From Streptomyces sp. MMBL 11-1 (GTDB taxonomy: Bacteria; Actinomycetota; Actinomycetes; Streptomycetales; Streptomycetaceae), in NCBI RefSeq assembly GCF_028622875.1, contig NZ_CP117709.1:6761001-6825000 (forward strand): a DNA stretch of 64,000 nt. Reading direction: 5' to 3'. Every line of letters begins with the position of its first letter. Position 1 is the stretch's first letter. The notes under the pieces were generated by a model. The model saw only the letters and a program-made list of their open reading frames with translations. It was not told the origin of the DNA and did not search any database. Positions 34,901-42,452 of the stretch are shown here, one piece after another. Made by a program: the position numbers and the translations under genes.

Positions 34901-35729
34901 ATGGGTCAACCCGCTGCCGGGCGACTCCTTCTGGTACGAGAACCACTCCGTCCTCAACGCCGAGCAGTCGGACCGGGCGCACGAGATGCGCAGCGCCGAG
35001 CTGGACTACCGGGCGGGCGAGGACTACCGCGCCGAGTGGTTCGCCCCGGTGACGCGCCCCCGTCTCGGCACTGCCTACTGGGGTCCGTTCCGCACGGTGT
35101 ACAACGACATCCAGTTCAACATCACCCCGTGGACGGACGCGGGCGCGGGCCACTCCGGCTCGATGCCCGAGGACGAGTACGACACCACCTCGTACGCCTT
35201 CTACCAGGGCGACAAGGAGCTGAAGAAGGGCGCGGGCAGGGCCGGATACGTCTGGGACCTCCCCGCCGAGAGGCTCCCGTACCGCCTGGTCATCGACTCG
35301 GAGCGGGACGCGGAGACCTGGAAGACGTCGACCCGCACCCACTCCGAGTGGGGCTTCGTCTCCGGCGCGCTGGAGACGGGCGGCGCGGACCAGGCCGACA
35401 TCCCGATGCTTCAGCTGGACTACGCCGTCGACACCGACCTGGCGGGCGACGTCCGGGCGGGCCGCACGACGGAGATCGGCCTCTCCTCCGGCACCCAGGA
35501 ATGGCTGCCGGGCGCGGTGAAGGCGAACACGGCCTCGCTGTCGGTGAGTTACGACGACGGCAAGCACTGGTCGAAGGTGGAGCTCCGTCAGCGGAAGACC
35601 GGTGAGTGGACCGCGAAGTTCCGCACCCCGTCGAAGGGCGCGACGTCGGTCTCGCTCAAGGCGCACGCGGAGGGCCCCGGCGGGCTCGTCGTCGACCAGG
35701 AGATCATCCGGGCCTTCGGCCTGAAGTGA
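31971..35729 (+). CDS. Large secreted S8 family serine peptidase (subtilase), copy 2
   Basis: A 1252-residue exported protease. The signal peptide (about 1-45) holds a GRRALLLAT twin-arginine-like stretch and could use Tat or Sec. A pro-region contains SHTITLITGD. The catalytic domain has Asp247 (AVLDTG), His279 (GHGTHVA), Asn376 (AAGN) and Ser452 (SGTSMATPHVAG). A PA-like insert (GKAVVITRSPD, about 825-890) and a C-terminal beta-strand block (LSVSYDDGKHWSKVEL) follow. Length and domain order match copy 1, yet the two genes stand 18 kb apart with different neighbours. The ATG at 31971 begins a plausible signal. A strong terminator follows. Confidence 0.93.
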   Translation: MTSSPSSVPGRARSARPGRRALLLATSAALLGGTLVPLAGTAGAAPAPRAEAASSDIRTESHTITLITGDVVRYADGPGGQDTVTVDRPDGASGGVRIQQAGEDVYVLPDEATTLIASGALDRRLFNVSALVRMGYDDEGTGSVPLIATYPPARAKALPAAPRGAKKVRTLESVHGAALTADKDDARTFWSAITRQDKARSFDGGIAKLWLDGRSEALLTDSVPQVGAPQAWAAGFDGKGAKVAVLDTGIDADHPDVKDRVVGARSFVPGEEVDDKNGHGTHVASTIAGSGAASGGANKGVAPAADLLVGKVLSDEGSGADSGIIEAMEWAKAEGADIVSMSLGSPVPDDGTDPMSQAVNSLSADGGPLFVIAAGNAYGAGTIGSPGSAEQALTIAAVDKRDGRADFSSMGPLVRSHGLKPDLSAPGVGINAAASQSIPGIDGMYQSLSGTSMATPHVAGAAAILKQRHPDWSGQRVKDALMTSSRKLDAYTPYEQGTGRLDVKAAIDTTIEATGSVEVASYAWPHSPSDEVAERTVTYRNTGAEDVTLNLATDTDEAAYTLSTDKLTVPAGGTAEAVLSLDPAKVANDTTFSGQVVATDAAGTTVAHTGFALTKEKELHDLTVKLRDRAGKPMDGAVVIAELGDPQLGLVQVSGGETTLRLPPGNYTAWSSVDVDGDRPDSKAVAFLSAPETILNKPTTVTLDASEANKVSVRTPKETETRQLRYDMARTAPDGTVQRDAYQIPLTYDQLWASPTKKVTQGSFSFLTRWRQGEELIDVEADGRDVPVFVQGGSPVAEDSRQKLRAVYAGKGTPADYRGADARGKAVVITRSPDVAPAERLAAALAAGAEALFVVNDERGVAMESYTPYGEETTIPVASVQASAGESLIRAAQRGKKVQIDQKKFADYLYDLVDRHDDTIPDRSLAFTPSTRQLAKVENTFYGHKKTLGGGYRYDIPDYGPGLGFEEYEQFPDVRTEWVNPLPGDSFWYENHSVLNAEQSDRAHEMRSAELDYRAGEDYRAEWFAPVTRPRLGTAYWGPFRTVYNDIQFNITPWTDAGAGHSGSMPEDEYDTTSYAFYQGDKELKKGAGRAGYVWDLPAERLPYRLVIDSERDAETWKTSTRTHSEWGFVSGALETGGADQADIPMLQLDYAVDTDLAGDVRAGRTTEIGLSSGTQEWLPGAVKANTASLSVSYDDGKHWSKVELRQRKTGEWTAKFRTPSKGATSVSLKAHAEGPGGLVVDQEIIRAFGLK

Positions 35730-35736
35730 CCTGCTG

Positions 35737-35774
35737 ACGTGGTCCCGCACCGCCTCGGGGGTGCGGGACCACGT
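35737..35774 (+). terminator. 15-bp perfect hairpin after subtilase copy 2
   Basis: ACGTGGTCCCGCACC (35737-35751) pairs with 35760-35774 around an 8-nt loop, eight bases past the stop. Confidence 0.85.
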
Positions 35775-35843
35775 GCGTGGGTGAGTAGCGATGTCCGCCG
35801 GTCACGTCGCTCACCGGCCGGGCCGGTGAGGTTGGATAGGACC

Positions 35844-36515
35844 ATGAGCGTTCACGACGTGGCCCGTAGGCTGCCGGGCATATCCGCCCTCACCGACCTC
35901 TGCCGTTCCCTGGCGATGCTCGACGCGATCCTGTGCCCCGAGTGGGACCACCGCTGGCACTGTTACGACGCGCAGTGGTCGCCGACGGAGTCGATGGCCT
36001 CGATGCGGGACGGTTCGGGCGGTGAGTACAGCGTGGTCTTCTCCGCCGACGGGGCGTACGCGCGCGGCTTCGACCACGAGTCGCCGATGAGCCCCTACGT
36101 GGAGGACGGACCCTGGCCCGGAGTGCTCGACGAGGTGCCCGCCGTGTTCCACCGTTACGTCGACGAGCCCTCGTTCACCGACGAGTTCGGTATGCCCGTC
36201 GTCACCGCCTGCCTCTGGCGCGCGAGCGACGACGACCGCTGGCGGGCGGGATCCATCGACTTCCCGGAGGAAGGCGAGGACTCCGACGGGGCCGACTGGC
36301 TCTTCCAGCTCCTGGTCACGGGTACCCCCGAGTCCTACCAGGAGTGGGCCGAGGACCATTTCGAGGTCTCCGTCGACATCGAGGCCGTACGCCACGTCTA
36401 TGCGCTGCGGCCGCTGACCGACGAGGTGATCGCCGCTCTCGCCCCCGAGCGCATCCCCGCCGAACTGGCCGAGGACATCAAGGAGATCGGGTACCCGGGC
36501 GGCACGGGGGAGTAG
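35844..36515 (+). CDS. Conserved hypothetical protein, 223 aa
   Basis: A soluble acidic protein with no signal or membrane segment. Many Trp and Asp/Glu residues recur (CPEWDHRWHCYDAQWSPTES, DDDRWRAGSIDFPEE, YQEWAEDHFEVSVD). From memory it resembles streptomycete proteins of unknown function of similar size, sometimes placed near immunity-like (SUKH/Imm) proteins, but I see no signature that proves this. The ATG 35844 lies 10 bp after GGTTGGATAGG. It stands alone between terminators. No function is assigned. Confidence 0.75.
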   Translation: MSVHDVARRLPGISALTDLCRSLAMLDAILCPEWDHRWHCYDAQWSPTESMASMRDGSGGEYSVVFSADGAYARGFDHESPMSPYVEDGPWPGVLDEVPAVFHRYVDEPSFTDEFGMPVVTACLWRASDDDRWRAGSIDFPEEGEDSDGADWLFQLLVTGTPESYQEWAEDHFEVSVDIEAVRHVYALRPLTDEVIAALAPERIPAELAEDIKEIGYPGGTGE

Positions 36516-36562
36516 ACCGCGCCCCGGACGCCGGGCCCCGGGCCCGGTCACGGACCGGCAGG

Positions 36563-36600
36563 CCCGGGCGGACCCCCTCCGGAGCAGGGGCCCGCCCGGG
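36563..36600. terminator. Bidirectional hairpin between convergent genes
   Basis: CCCGGGCGG (36563-36571) pairs with CCGCCCGGG (36592-36600). It sits between the hypothetical gene (+) and the amidase gene (-). Confidence 0.65.
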
Positions 36601-36605
36601 GCGGC

Positions 36606-38159
36606 TCACTTCCCGCTCTGCAAGGCCCCCCACGTGGCCGGGCCCACCTTGCCGTCGACCGCGAGCTTCCGGCCGGTCTGATAGCTGCGTACCGCCGTCT
36701 CCGTGGCCGGGCCGAAGCTGCCGTCCACGGAGACGGTGGTCCCGAGCGCCGCCGTCAGGGACCGCTGGAGCCGCTTCACCGCGTCGCCCGAACTGCCCCG
36801 CGCCAACGCCGGGGTCGTGCCGGCCGACAGCAGGGCCGTCCAGGTCCTGGGGCCGACCGTCCCGTCCGCCGCGAGCGAGCGGGCCCGCTGGAACGTCTGC
36901 ACCGCTGCCTCGGTCATGGGCCCGAAGCTGCCGTCCGCCGCGCCCGCCTCGTAACCCTGTGCGTTGAGCAGCGTCTGGACGGCCTTGACCTGCGGGCCGG
37001 TGGAGCCGGACTGCTGGGTCGTGTACGTGGGGAAGGTCAGGCCGTCGCCGCCGCTGCCCGGGTCGCCGTCGATCAGCTCCATGTAGTGGTTCCAGTCCCA
37101 GTTGGGGCCGGGGTCCGTGTGGTCGGCGCCGGGCGCCTCGCTGTGGCCGATGATGTGCGACCGGTTCTTCGGGATGCCGTACCGCGCCGCGAGGTGCTTG
37201 GTGAGGGCGGCGGAGGACCGGTACATCGCCTCCGTGTACCAGGCCGGGTTGTCGACGTAGCCCTCGTGCTCGATCCCGACGGACGAGGAGTTGGTGCCGC
37301 CGGCGTGCCAGGCGGTGTCCTTCTCCAGGACCGACTGGGTGACCTCACCGTCCGAGGAGCGGATCGTGTAGTGCGCGCTGACCTTCGAGGCGGGGTTCTG
37401 GTACCAGCTGATGGAACCGGCGTACGACCCCTGGGTGGTGTGGATGACCACCTTGTCGATGGCGGCCTTGCGGCCGACGACGAAGTTCCCGGAGTACGCG
37501 GGCACCCAGCGCGCCGAGGGGTAGTCCGCGCTCTGCGCGTAGACGTCGGACGCCGACACCGCGCCCTTGTCCGGGGAGACCGGCCGGGAGGGCACGAGCA
37601 CCTCCTCGCCGCCGGGCGCCGTGGCGGACACGCCCTCGGCGAGGAACGTGAAGACCGCGTCCGCGTAGAGCGCGGCGGCCGGTCCCTCGGCGGCGCTGTA
37701 GCGCGCCACCGCCGGGTACCAGGAGTTCACGTCCCGGCGCTCGGCGGCGTCCAGGCCCAGCGCGTCCGCGTGGTCGCGCAGGACGGCCGCGCCGCCGAGG
37801 ATGTTGGCCGTCGTGTCCCGGCGCAGCCGGGCCGCGCTCTCGCCGGTCAGCTCGGAGGCCTTCTCCAGGGAGCGGTTGGCCGGGTTGCTCGCCAGATGCA
37901 TCACGCCGTAGCCGTTCGCCTGGCTGGGCGTGCCGCCGTGGCCGTCGAAACGGCTCTCGCCGTAGCCGACGGCGGCCAGCAGATCGCGCGGTACCCCGTA
38001 CGCGTGTGCCGCTTCGGCGAGCGCGCGGTTCATCGGGGCGGGCGTGTCCGCTCGCGGCGCGGCGTTCGCCGGTTGCCCGGTGGCGAGGAGGGCCGTGGCG
38101 GTGAGGGCCGCCACGGCACAGGCGCGGGCCCGGATTCGGGCGGCGGTGCGGAGGGGCAT
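36606..38159 (-). CDS. Secreted peptidoglycan hydrolase: transglycosylase-like domain + N-acetylmuramoyl-L-alanine amidase + two PG-binding domains
   Basis: A 517-residue exported protein with a signal peptide (1-33, ANA end). A helical SLT-like region covers about 44-170, with AHAYGVPRDLLAAVGYGESR (Glu68 in the catalytic position) and GYGVMHL. The Amidase_2 domain (about 230-365) has zinc ligands His240 (VVIHTTQG), His339 (IIGHSEAPG) and Asp349 (DPGPNWDW), and catalytic Glu297. Two PG_binding_1 repeats follow (about 388-445 and 455-514, DGSFGPMTEAAVQTFQ, DGSFGPATETAVRSYQ). The second domain would cut the amide that links stem peptide to MurNAc; the first may cut the glycan strand. The ATG 38159 is followed by a basic n-region. 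Confidence 0.92.
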   Translation of the reverse strand: MPLRTAARIRARACAVAALTATALLATGQPANAAPRADTPAPMNRALAEAAHAYGVPRDLLAAVGYGESRFDGHGGTPSQANGYGVMHLASNPANRSLEKASELTGESAARLRRDTTANILGGAAVLRDHADALGLDAAERRDVNSWYPAVARYSAAEGPAAALYADAVFTFLAEGVSATAPGGEEVLVPSRPVSPDKGAVSASDVYAQSADYPSARWVPAYSGNFVVGRKAAIDKVVIHTTQGSYAGSISWYQNPASKVSAHYTIRSSDGEVTQSVLEKDTAWHAGGTNSSSVGIEHEGYVDNPAWYTEAMYRSSAALTKHLAARYGIPKNRSHIIGHSEAPGADHTDPGPNWDWNHYMELIDGDPGSGGDGLTFPTYTTQQSGSTGPQVKAVQTLLNAQGYEAGAADGSFGPMTEAAVQTFQRARSLAADGTVGPRTWTALLSAGTTPALARGSSGDAVKRLQRSLTAALGTTVSVDGSFGPATETAVRSYQTGRKLAVDGKVGPATWGALQSGK

Positions 38160-38401
38160 GAGGGCTCCTGCTCTGTCGGGGTGGGGGGAAGAGAAAAGCC
38201 CTCGGGCCCGGAACGGGCCAGAGGGGTGCCAAGCACGGTCAGGCTATCGATATGGGGTGGGCATGACAAAGAGCGGAAGGGGCGATTGTGCTGGCAACAT
38301 CCTGCAAAACAACGGGAGTTGAGTGCGGTGCTAGCCCTGCCGGGTGACGTGGAGCATCACCCGGCAGGGGAGTCGGCACGGGTTGACGCGGGGGCTGGGT
38401 G

Positions 38402-39133
38402 CTACCAGCGGTCGCGGTGGATGACGTCCGCCACCGGCCGCCGCCGGACCGGACCGAAGTTGCCCGCGGGCCACCCCACCGGCACGGCGGCGAACGTCGC
38501 CATCTCCTCCGGGATACCCAGCTCCCGCTTCCACTCCTGCTCCAGCATCAGGTGCCAGATGGTGATGTTCGCCGCGAGCCCCAGACCCCGGGCCGCGAGC
38601 AGCAGGTTCTGCACCCCCGGATAGACGCAGGAGCCCTCGGCCAGCGCCTGGAAACGTGTCTGCGTGTTCATCATGTGCTCCGTGCCCGCCGGGCCGAGCG
38701 CCCGCGCCGACGCGGCCAGGCCCTCCTCGTCCAGGCGCGGCTCGGGGAACCGGTAGCACGGCACGATCAGCACCGGGGTGTCGGCGAAGTGGTCGCGCTG
38801 ATGCTCGATCGCCGCGACCATCCGGCCGTACGCCGCCTCGTCCATGCCCTGCGGGGCGTACTTCCCGGTCGTCGCCAGATACGCGTCGACGCACCGCTTC
38901 CACAGCGGGGCGAGCCGTGCCATCACCTGGCGGTCGGTCACCACCACGTACTCGTAGCACTGCATGTTGCCGCCGCTGGGACCCCAGACGGCGGCCTGTA
39001 TCAGCTGCTCGACCATCTCGTCCGGCACCGCGTCCGGCTTGAGGCGACGCATGGCGCGCATGGTGGACATGGTGGCGAAGAGAGCGGGGCCCCCGGGTGC
39101 GGACGGGTCGGCCTGAACTGTTTCCATGGTCAT
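38402..39133 (-). CDS. Nitroreductase family protein
   Basis: A 243-residue FMN-dependent oxidoreductase of the nitroreductase superfamily. STMRAMRRLKPDAVPDEMV gives the FMN-phosphate arginines, and AAVWGPSGGNMQCYEYVVV is the second FMN motif. A C-terminal glycine-rich region (LLLAARGLGLAANITIWH) follows. The ATG 39133 (MTMETV) has no clear ribosome site; TTAGACT seven bases upstream could be a -10 box of a leaderless transcript. It lies downstream of a deazaflavin-type reductase gene on the same strand, and both diverge from the ACP operon. The substrate is unknown. Confidence 0.85.
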   Translation of the reverse strand: MTMETVQADPSAPGGPALFATMSTMRAMRRLKPDAVPDEMVEQLIQAAVWGPSGGNMQCYEYVVVTDRQVMARLAPLWKRCVDAYLATTGKYAPQGMDEAAYGRMVAAIEHQRDHFADTPVLIVPCYRFPEPRLDEEGLAASARALGPAGTEHMMNTQTRFQALAEGSCVYPGVQNLLLAARGLGLAANITIWHLMLEQEWKRELGIPEEMATFAAVPVGWPAGNFGPVRRRPVADVIHRDRW

Positions 39134-39270
39134 GATCGCGGAGTCTAAGGGCTGTCCCGCGACTCCCGGTGGCCACGAGCGGCGTCCAGGGGGTGTCCGG
39201 GCGATTCGGCGCGGGCGGGCGGCGACCGCCGATCCACGCGGACCTGTCGGACACCCCCCGGCCCGCCGCC

Positions 39271-39717
39271 TCAGCGCCGCGTCAGCCGCACGACCGGGAT
39301 GTCCCGCTCGGTGCCCGCCTGGTACTCCCCATAGCGCGGGAACAGCTCCACCAGCCCCGGCCAGACCCGCGCCTTCTCCTCGGGCGGGAGCGTCGCCGCG
39401 ACGGCCCCGAACCGTTCGGTCTCCACCCGGAGTTCGACCTCCGGATTGGCCTGGAGGTTCAGGTACCACAGCGGCGGACGGTCCGAGCCGCCGTTGGACG
39501 CCACGATCAGATAGTCCTCGCCGTCCCGCCCGTACATCAGCACCGTGCGCCGCACCGTCCCGCTGCGCCGGCCGACGTAGTCCATCAGCAGGCAGGGCAC
39601 GCCCAGCTGAGTGGTGCCCTCCGTGCCGCCGGAGGACTCGTACAGCTCGGCCTGCCGGGCGACCCAGTCGGCGGGGCTCGACGCGACCTCCGCGTTGCCG
39701 TCCTGCTCGGCCGTCAT
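39271..39717 (-). CDS. F420/deazaflavin-dependent nitroreductase-family protein (Ddn-like)
   Basis: A 148-residue split-beta-barrel protein. The family landmarks are LMDYVGRRSGTVRRTVLMYG, DGEDYLIVASNGGSDRPPLW and WYLNLQANPEVELRV. Mycobacterial Ddn uses F420H2 to reduce quinones or nitroimidazoles. The ATG 39717 has AGAAGGAGAAACC upstream, a very strong site. It diverges from the ACP-KS-hydrolase operon across 247 bp and could share a pathway with it as a redox tailoring enzyme; this is inference. Confidence 0.88.
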   Translation of the reverse strand: MTAEQDGNAEVASSPADWVARQAELYESSGGTEGTTQLGVPCLLMDYVGRRSGTVRRTVLMYGRDGEDYLIVASNGGSDRPPLWYLNLQANPEVELRVETERFGAVAATLPPEEKARVWPGLVELFPRYGEYQAGTERDIPVVRLTRR

Positions 39718-39964
39718 CGGTTTCTCCTTCTCTCGTGCCGCCCCGTGCGGGCTGCGCCCCCCATCCTGGCATCCACCCGCGCCGCGCCTGGATTCGTACA
39801 CCTGGACAGCCCTCCCACCGCACGGGGGAACGCGGACCGGGAACCTGCCCGGGAAGGCGTATAAAGGGTCCTTCCGGAGCAGCCGGCGTCCCCGATGGCC
39901 CCTCCCCCCACCTCCCCTCACAACGCGGCCGGCGTCACCGCGTCACCGAGCCCAGGAGAGCCGA

Positions 39965-40198
39965 ATGAGCACTTCGGAAGAGATCAGCACGCTGCTGGTG
40001 ACGAAGTTCGGAACCGATCCCGGGGCCATCCGCCCCGATGTTCCCCTGCACCGGCTGCGGCTGGACTCCCTCGCGCTGGAGGAGCTGCGGCTGCTCATCG
40101 AGGACCGGCTGGACGTGGACCTGGAGGACGTCGCGCTCACTTCGCGCGACACCGTCGGCCGCCTCGTCGAGGCCGTCCACGGGAAGGTCTCCGCGTGA
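39965..40198 (+). CDS. Acyl carrier protein
   Basis: A 77-residue ACP with a four-helix pattern. The phosphopantetheine Ser35 lies in RLRLDSLALEEL (the DSL motif) and the acidic recognition helix II follows. The ATG 39965 has AGGAGAG upstream. It overlaps the ketosynthase start by three bases, so the two are translationally coupled. It is not linked to fabD/fabH/fabF-type genes, so it is a dedicated ACP and not the fatty-acid AcpP. Confidence 0.92.
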   Translation: MSTSEEISTLLVTKFGTDPGAIRPDVPLHRLRLDSLALEELRLLIEDRLDVDLEDVALTSRDTVGRLVEAVHGKVSA

Positions 40199-41460
40199 GC
40201 GCGGCCACCGGCCGGCCCTACCGGCGAACGCCGCTCGCCCCGTTCGCCGCCGCCGTGACCGGCGTCGGCCTGGTCACCGCGGCCGGCACGGGTGCGGACG
40301 CCGCCTGGCACGGCGTCACGGAGGGCCTCGTGCCGTCCGCCGGCCCCCGGCCCGAACTGGACGGCCTGCCCTGCGACTTCTTCTACTCCGTCACCGACTG
40401 TGACCCGGGAGCGGTCCTCGGGGTGGCCGCCCAACGGCTGATGGACCGGTTCGCCCAGCTCGCCGTCGTCGCCGCCCGCGAGGCCGTCGCCGACGCCGGT
40501 CTCGACCCGGCCCTCTGGGACGGCGGCCGCGTCGGTGTCGTCATCGGCTCCGCCCACGGCGGGCTGCCCTTCTACGACGAGCAGCACGCCGCGCTCGCCG
40601 GGCGCGGACCCCGCCGGGTCTCCCCGAAGCTCGCACCGCTCAGCGTCGTCAACGGAGCGGCCAGCAGCGTCAGCCTCGACCTCGGCGTCCACGGCCCCAG
40701 CCAGGCCGTCTCCACCGCCTGCTCCTCCGGCACCGTCGCCATCGGCACCGCCCACCAGATGCTCCGCTCCGGGGCCTGCGACATCGTCATCGCGGGCGGC
40801 GCGGAATCCACCTGCACCCGCCTCCTGATCGCCAGTGCCTGCAGCCTCAAGGCCGTCTCCACCCGCCGCGAGGACCCGGCGAGTGCCTGCCGCCCGTTCG
40901 ACACCCACCGCGACGGCTTCGTCGTCGGCGAGGGCGCCGGGCTCATCGTCCTGGAGCACCCGGACCACGCCCGGGCCCGGGGCGCCGCCGTCCGCGCCCA
41001 TGTGCGCGGCTACGGGGCCTCCAGCGACGCCCACTCCGCCGTCGCCCCCGACCCCGAGGGCCTCGGCATCGAACGCGCTCTGCGCACCGCGCTCGCCGAC
41101 GCGGGCCTCTCCCCGGCCGAGGTCGGGCACGTCAACGCGCACGGCACCTCGACGCTCTCCAACGACCTGATCGAGGCGACGATGCTGCACCGGGTCCTCG
41201 GCGAGAGCCCGCTGGTGACCTCCACCAAGGCGATGACCGGCCACACCCTCGGCGCGGCGGGCGGCATCGAGACCGCGCTCACCGTGCTCGCCCTCCAGCG
41301 GCAACTGGTGCCGCCCACTGTCAATCTGGACGCCCCCGACCCACAGATCCCGATCGACGTGGTGACCAAGGAGACCCGCGGCGCCTCCTTCGACTGCGCC
41401 GTCAAGACCTCGCTCGGCTTCGGCGGCCACAACGCGGCACTCGTCCTCACCAGGGCCTGA
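40195..41460 (+). CDS. Beta-ketoacyl-ACP synthase (FabF/KAS II-like, Cys-His-His)
   Basis: A 421-residue condensing enzyme with an intact triad: Cys176 (STACSSGT), His316 (NAHGTST) and His350 (MTGHTLGAAGG). It also has the KAS II loop RPFDTHRDGFVVGEGAGLIV. It would join a malonyl unit to a primer on the adjacent ACP. The GTG start overlaps the ACP stop (GTGA). No acyltransferase, ketoreductase, dehydratase or chain-length-factor gene is present, so it is not a standard fatty-acid or type II PKS set. The Lys of the FabF active site is likely in the TSTKAMTGH segment. Confidence 0.92.
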   Translation: MSAATGRPYRRTPLAPFAAAVTGVGLVTAAGTGADAAWHGVTEGLVPSAGPRPELDGLPCDFFYSVTDCDPGAVLGVAAQRLMDRFAQLAVVAAREAVADAGLDPALWDGGRVGVVIGSAHGGLPFYDEQHAALAGRGPRRVSPKLAPLSVVNGAASSVSLDLGVHGPSQAVSTACSSGTVAIGTAHQMLRSGACDIVIAGGAESTCTRLLIASACSLKAVSTRREDPASACRPFDTHRDGFVVGEGAGLIVLEHPDHARARGAAVRAHVRGYGASSDAHSAVAPDPEGLGIERALRTALADAGLSPAEVGHVNAHGTSTLSNDLIEATMLHRVLGESPLVTSTKAMTGHTLGAAGGIETALTVLALQRQLVPPTVNLDAPDPQIPIDVVTKETRGASFDCAVKTSLGFGGHNAALVLTRA

Positions 41461-41482
41461 GCGGAAGGGAACGCAGGAGCAC

Positions 41483-42391
41483 ATGCCCGAGGAGATCATC
41501 CGGACCCTGGCGGTCGACGGAGTGCGCTACAGCTACCGCGTCCTGCCGGGCGCCCACCCCGGCGAGCCCCCGGCCACCGAACCGGCGCTCATTCTCGGCG
41601 GCGCGCTCCAGGGCATGTTCGGCTGGCCCCAGATGGACGACCACCTGGGCCCGGCGACCGACGTGGTCACCGCCGACCTGCCCGGCATGGGCAGCGCCGA
41701 CCCGCTCCCGCCCGGCCCCAGCGCCGATCTGCTGCGCCGGGCCGTGCTCGGCATCGCCGACGACCTCGGCGCGCCCCGGCTGAACGTCTTCGGCTTCTCC
41801 TACGGCACCGCCATCGCCTTCGGCTTCGCCCGCCGCCATCGGGAGCGGGTGGCACGCCTGGCGCTCGGCGGCGTCCCGGTGCACATCGACGCGGCCCAGG
41901 TCGCCTCCTGGGAGCGGGCGCGGCGGCAGCTGGCCGCCGGGGACCGCGAGGGGTTCGCCGCGACGGCCGCCGACGCGCTGATGTGTCTCGATCCCGAACG
42001 GCACGTACACCGCAGGGAGCTGGCCCGCCGCTATGTCCGTCGCTCCTTCCTGCACGCGCTCACCCACTCCCCGCACGCGGCGGACTCGCTGTACCGGGCG
42101 CTGGCCGACCGGCCCGACTACTCCGGCGGTCTCAGCGGCGTGCCGGCGCTGGTCTTCGCCGGGGAGCACGACACGGTGACGCCGCCCGCGCGGCAGCGGG
42201 AGTTCGCCACGACGATCGAGGGCAGCCGCTTCCTGACGATCGGGGAGTCCGACCACTGGGTGGTCCTGGAGCGGGCGGACGAAGTGGCCTCGCTGGTCTC
42301 CCGGTTCTTCACCGGCCGCGATCCCGTGGCCGACGGGGCCGCCGCCGTCACCCTGCCGCGCCAGGCGGGCGCCCCGGCTGGGCGGACCTGA
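41483..42391 (+). CDS. Alpha/beta hydrolase, likely thioesterase/cyclase partner of the ACP-KS pair
   Basis: A 302-residue hydrolase with nucleophile Ser106 in GFSYG, Asp230 (GEHDTVTPP) and His258 (ESDHWVVLE). The early ILGGALQGMFGW stretch supplies the oxyanion turn. It lies 22 bp after the ketosynthase stop with AAGGGAACGCAGG before its ATG, so all three genes form one operon ended by a strong hairpin. It probably releases or edits the acyl chain on the ACP. Esterase activity on another substrate cannot be excluded. Confidence 0.88.
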   Translation: MPEEIIRTLAVDGVRYSYRVLPGAHPGEPPATEPALILGGALQGMFGWPQMDDHLGPATDVVTADLPGMGSADPLPPGPSADLLRRAVLGIADDLGAPRLNVFGFSYGTAIAFGFARRHRERVARLALGGVPVHIDAAQVASWERARRQLAAGDREGFAATAADALMCLDPERHVHRRELARRYVRRSFLHALTHSPHAADSLYRALADRPDYSGGLSGVPALVFAGEHDTVTPPARQREFATTIEGSRFLTIGESDHWVVLERADEVASLVSRFFTGRDPVADGAAAVTLPRQAGAPAGRT

Positions 42392-42401
42392 GCGGGGTCC
42401 G

Positions 42402-42433
42402 GGCGGGGCGGACCCGACTCGGTCCGCCCCGCC
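42402..42433. terminator. 13-bp perfect hairpin between convergent genes
   Basis: GGCGGGGCGGACC (42402-42414) pairs with 42421-42433 around CGACTC, ending the ACP operon (+) and the nuclease gene (-). Confidence 0.85.
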
Positions 42434-42452
42434 GGGTGGGCGCCTCGGCCCC

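Noticed and set aside
32571..35750. 1059-codon minus-strand frame opposite subtilase copy 2
   Set aside because: Antisense shadow in phase with codon third positions of the subtilase; no start with a ribosome site and no domain.
39965..42391. The ACP-KS-hydrolase operon as the housekeeping fatty-acid synthase locus
   Set aside because: There is no fabD, fabH or regulator, and the ACP differs from AcpP in context; a type II PKS would need a chain-length factor.
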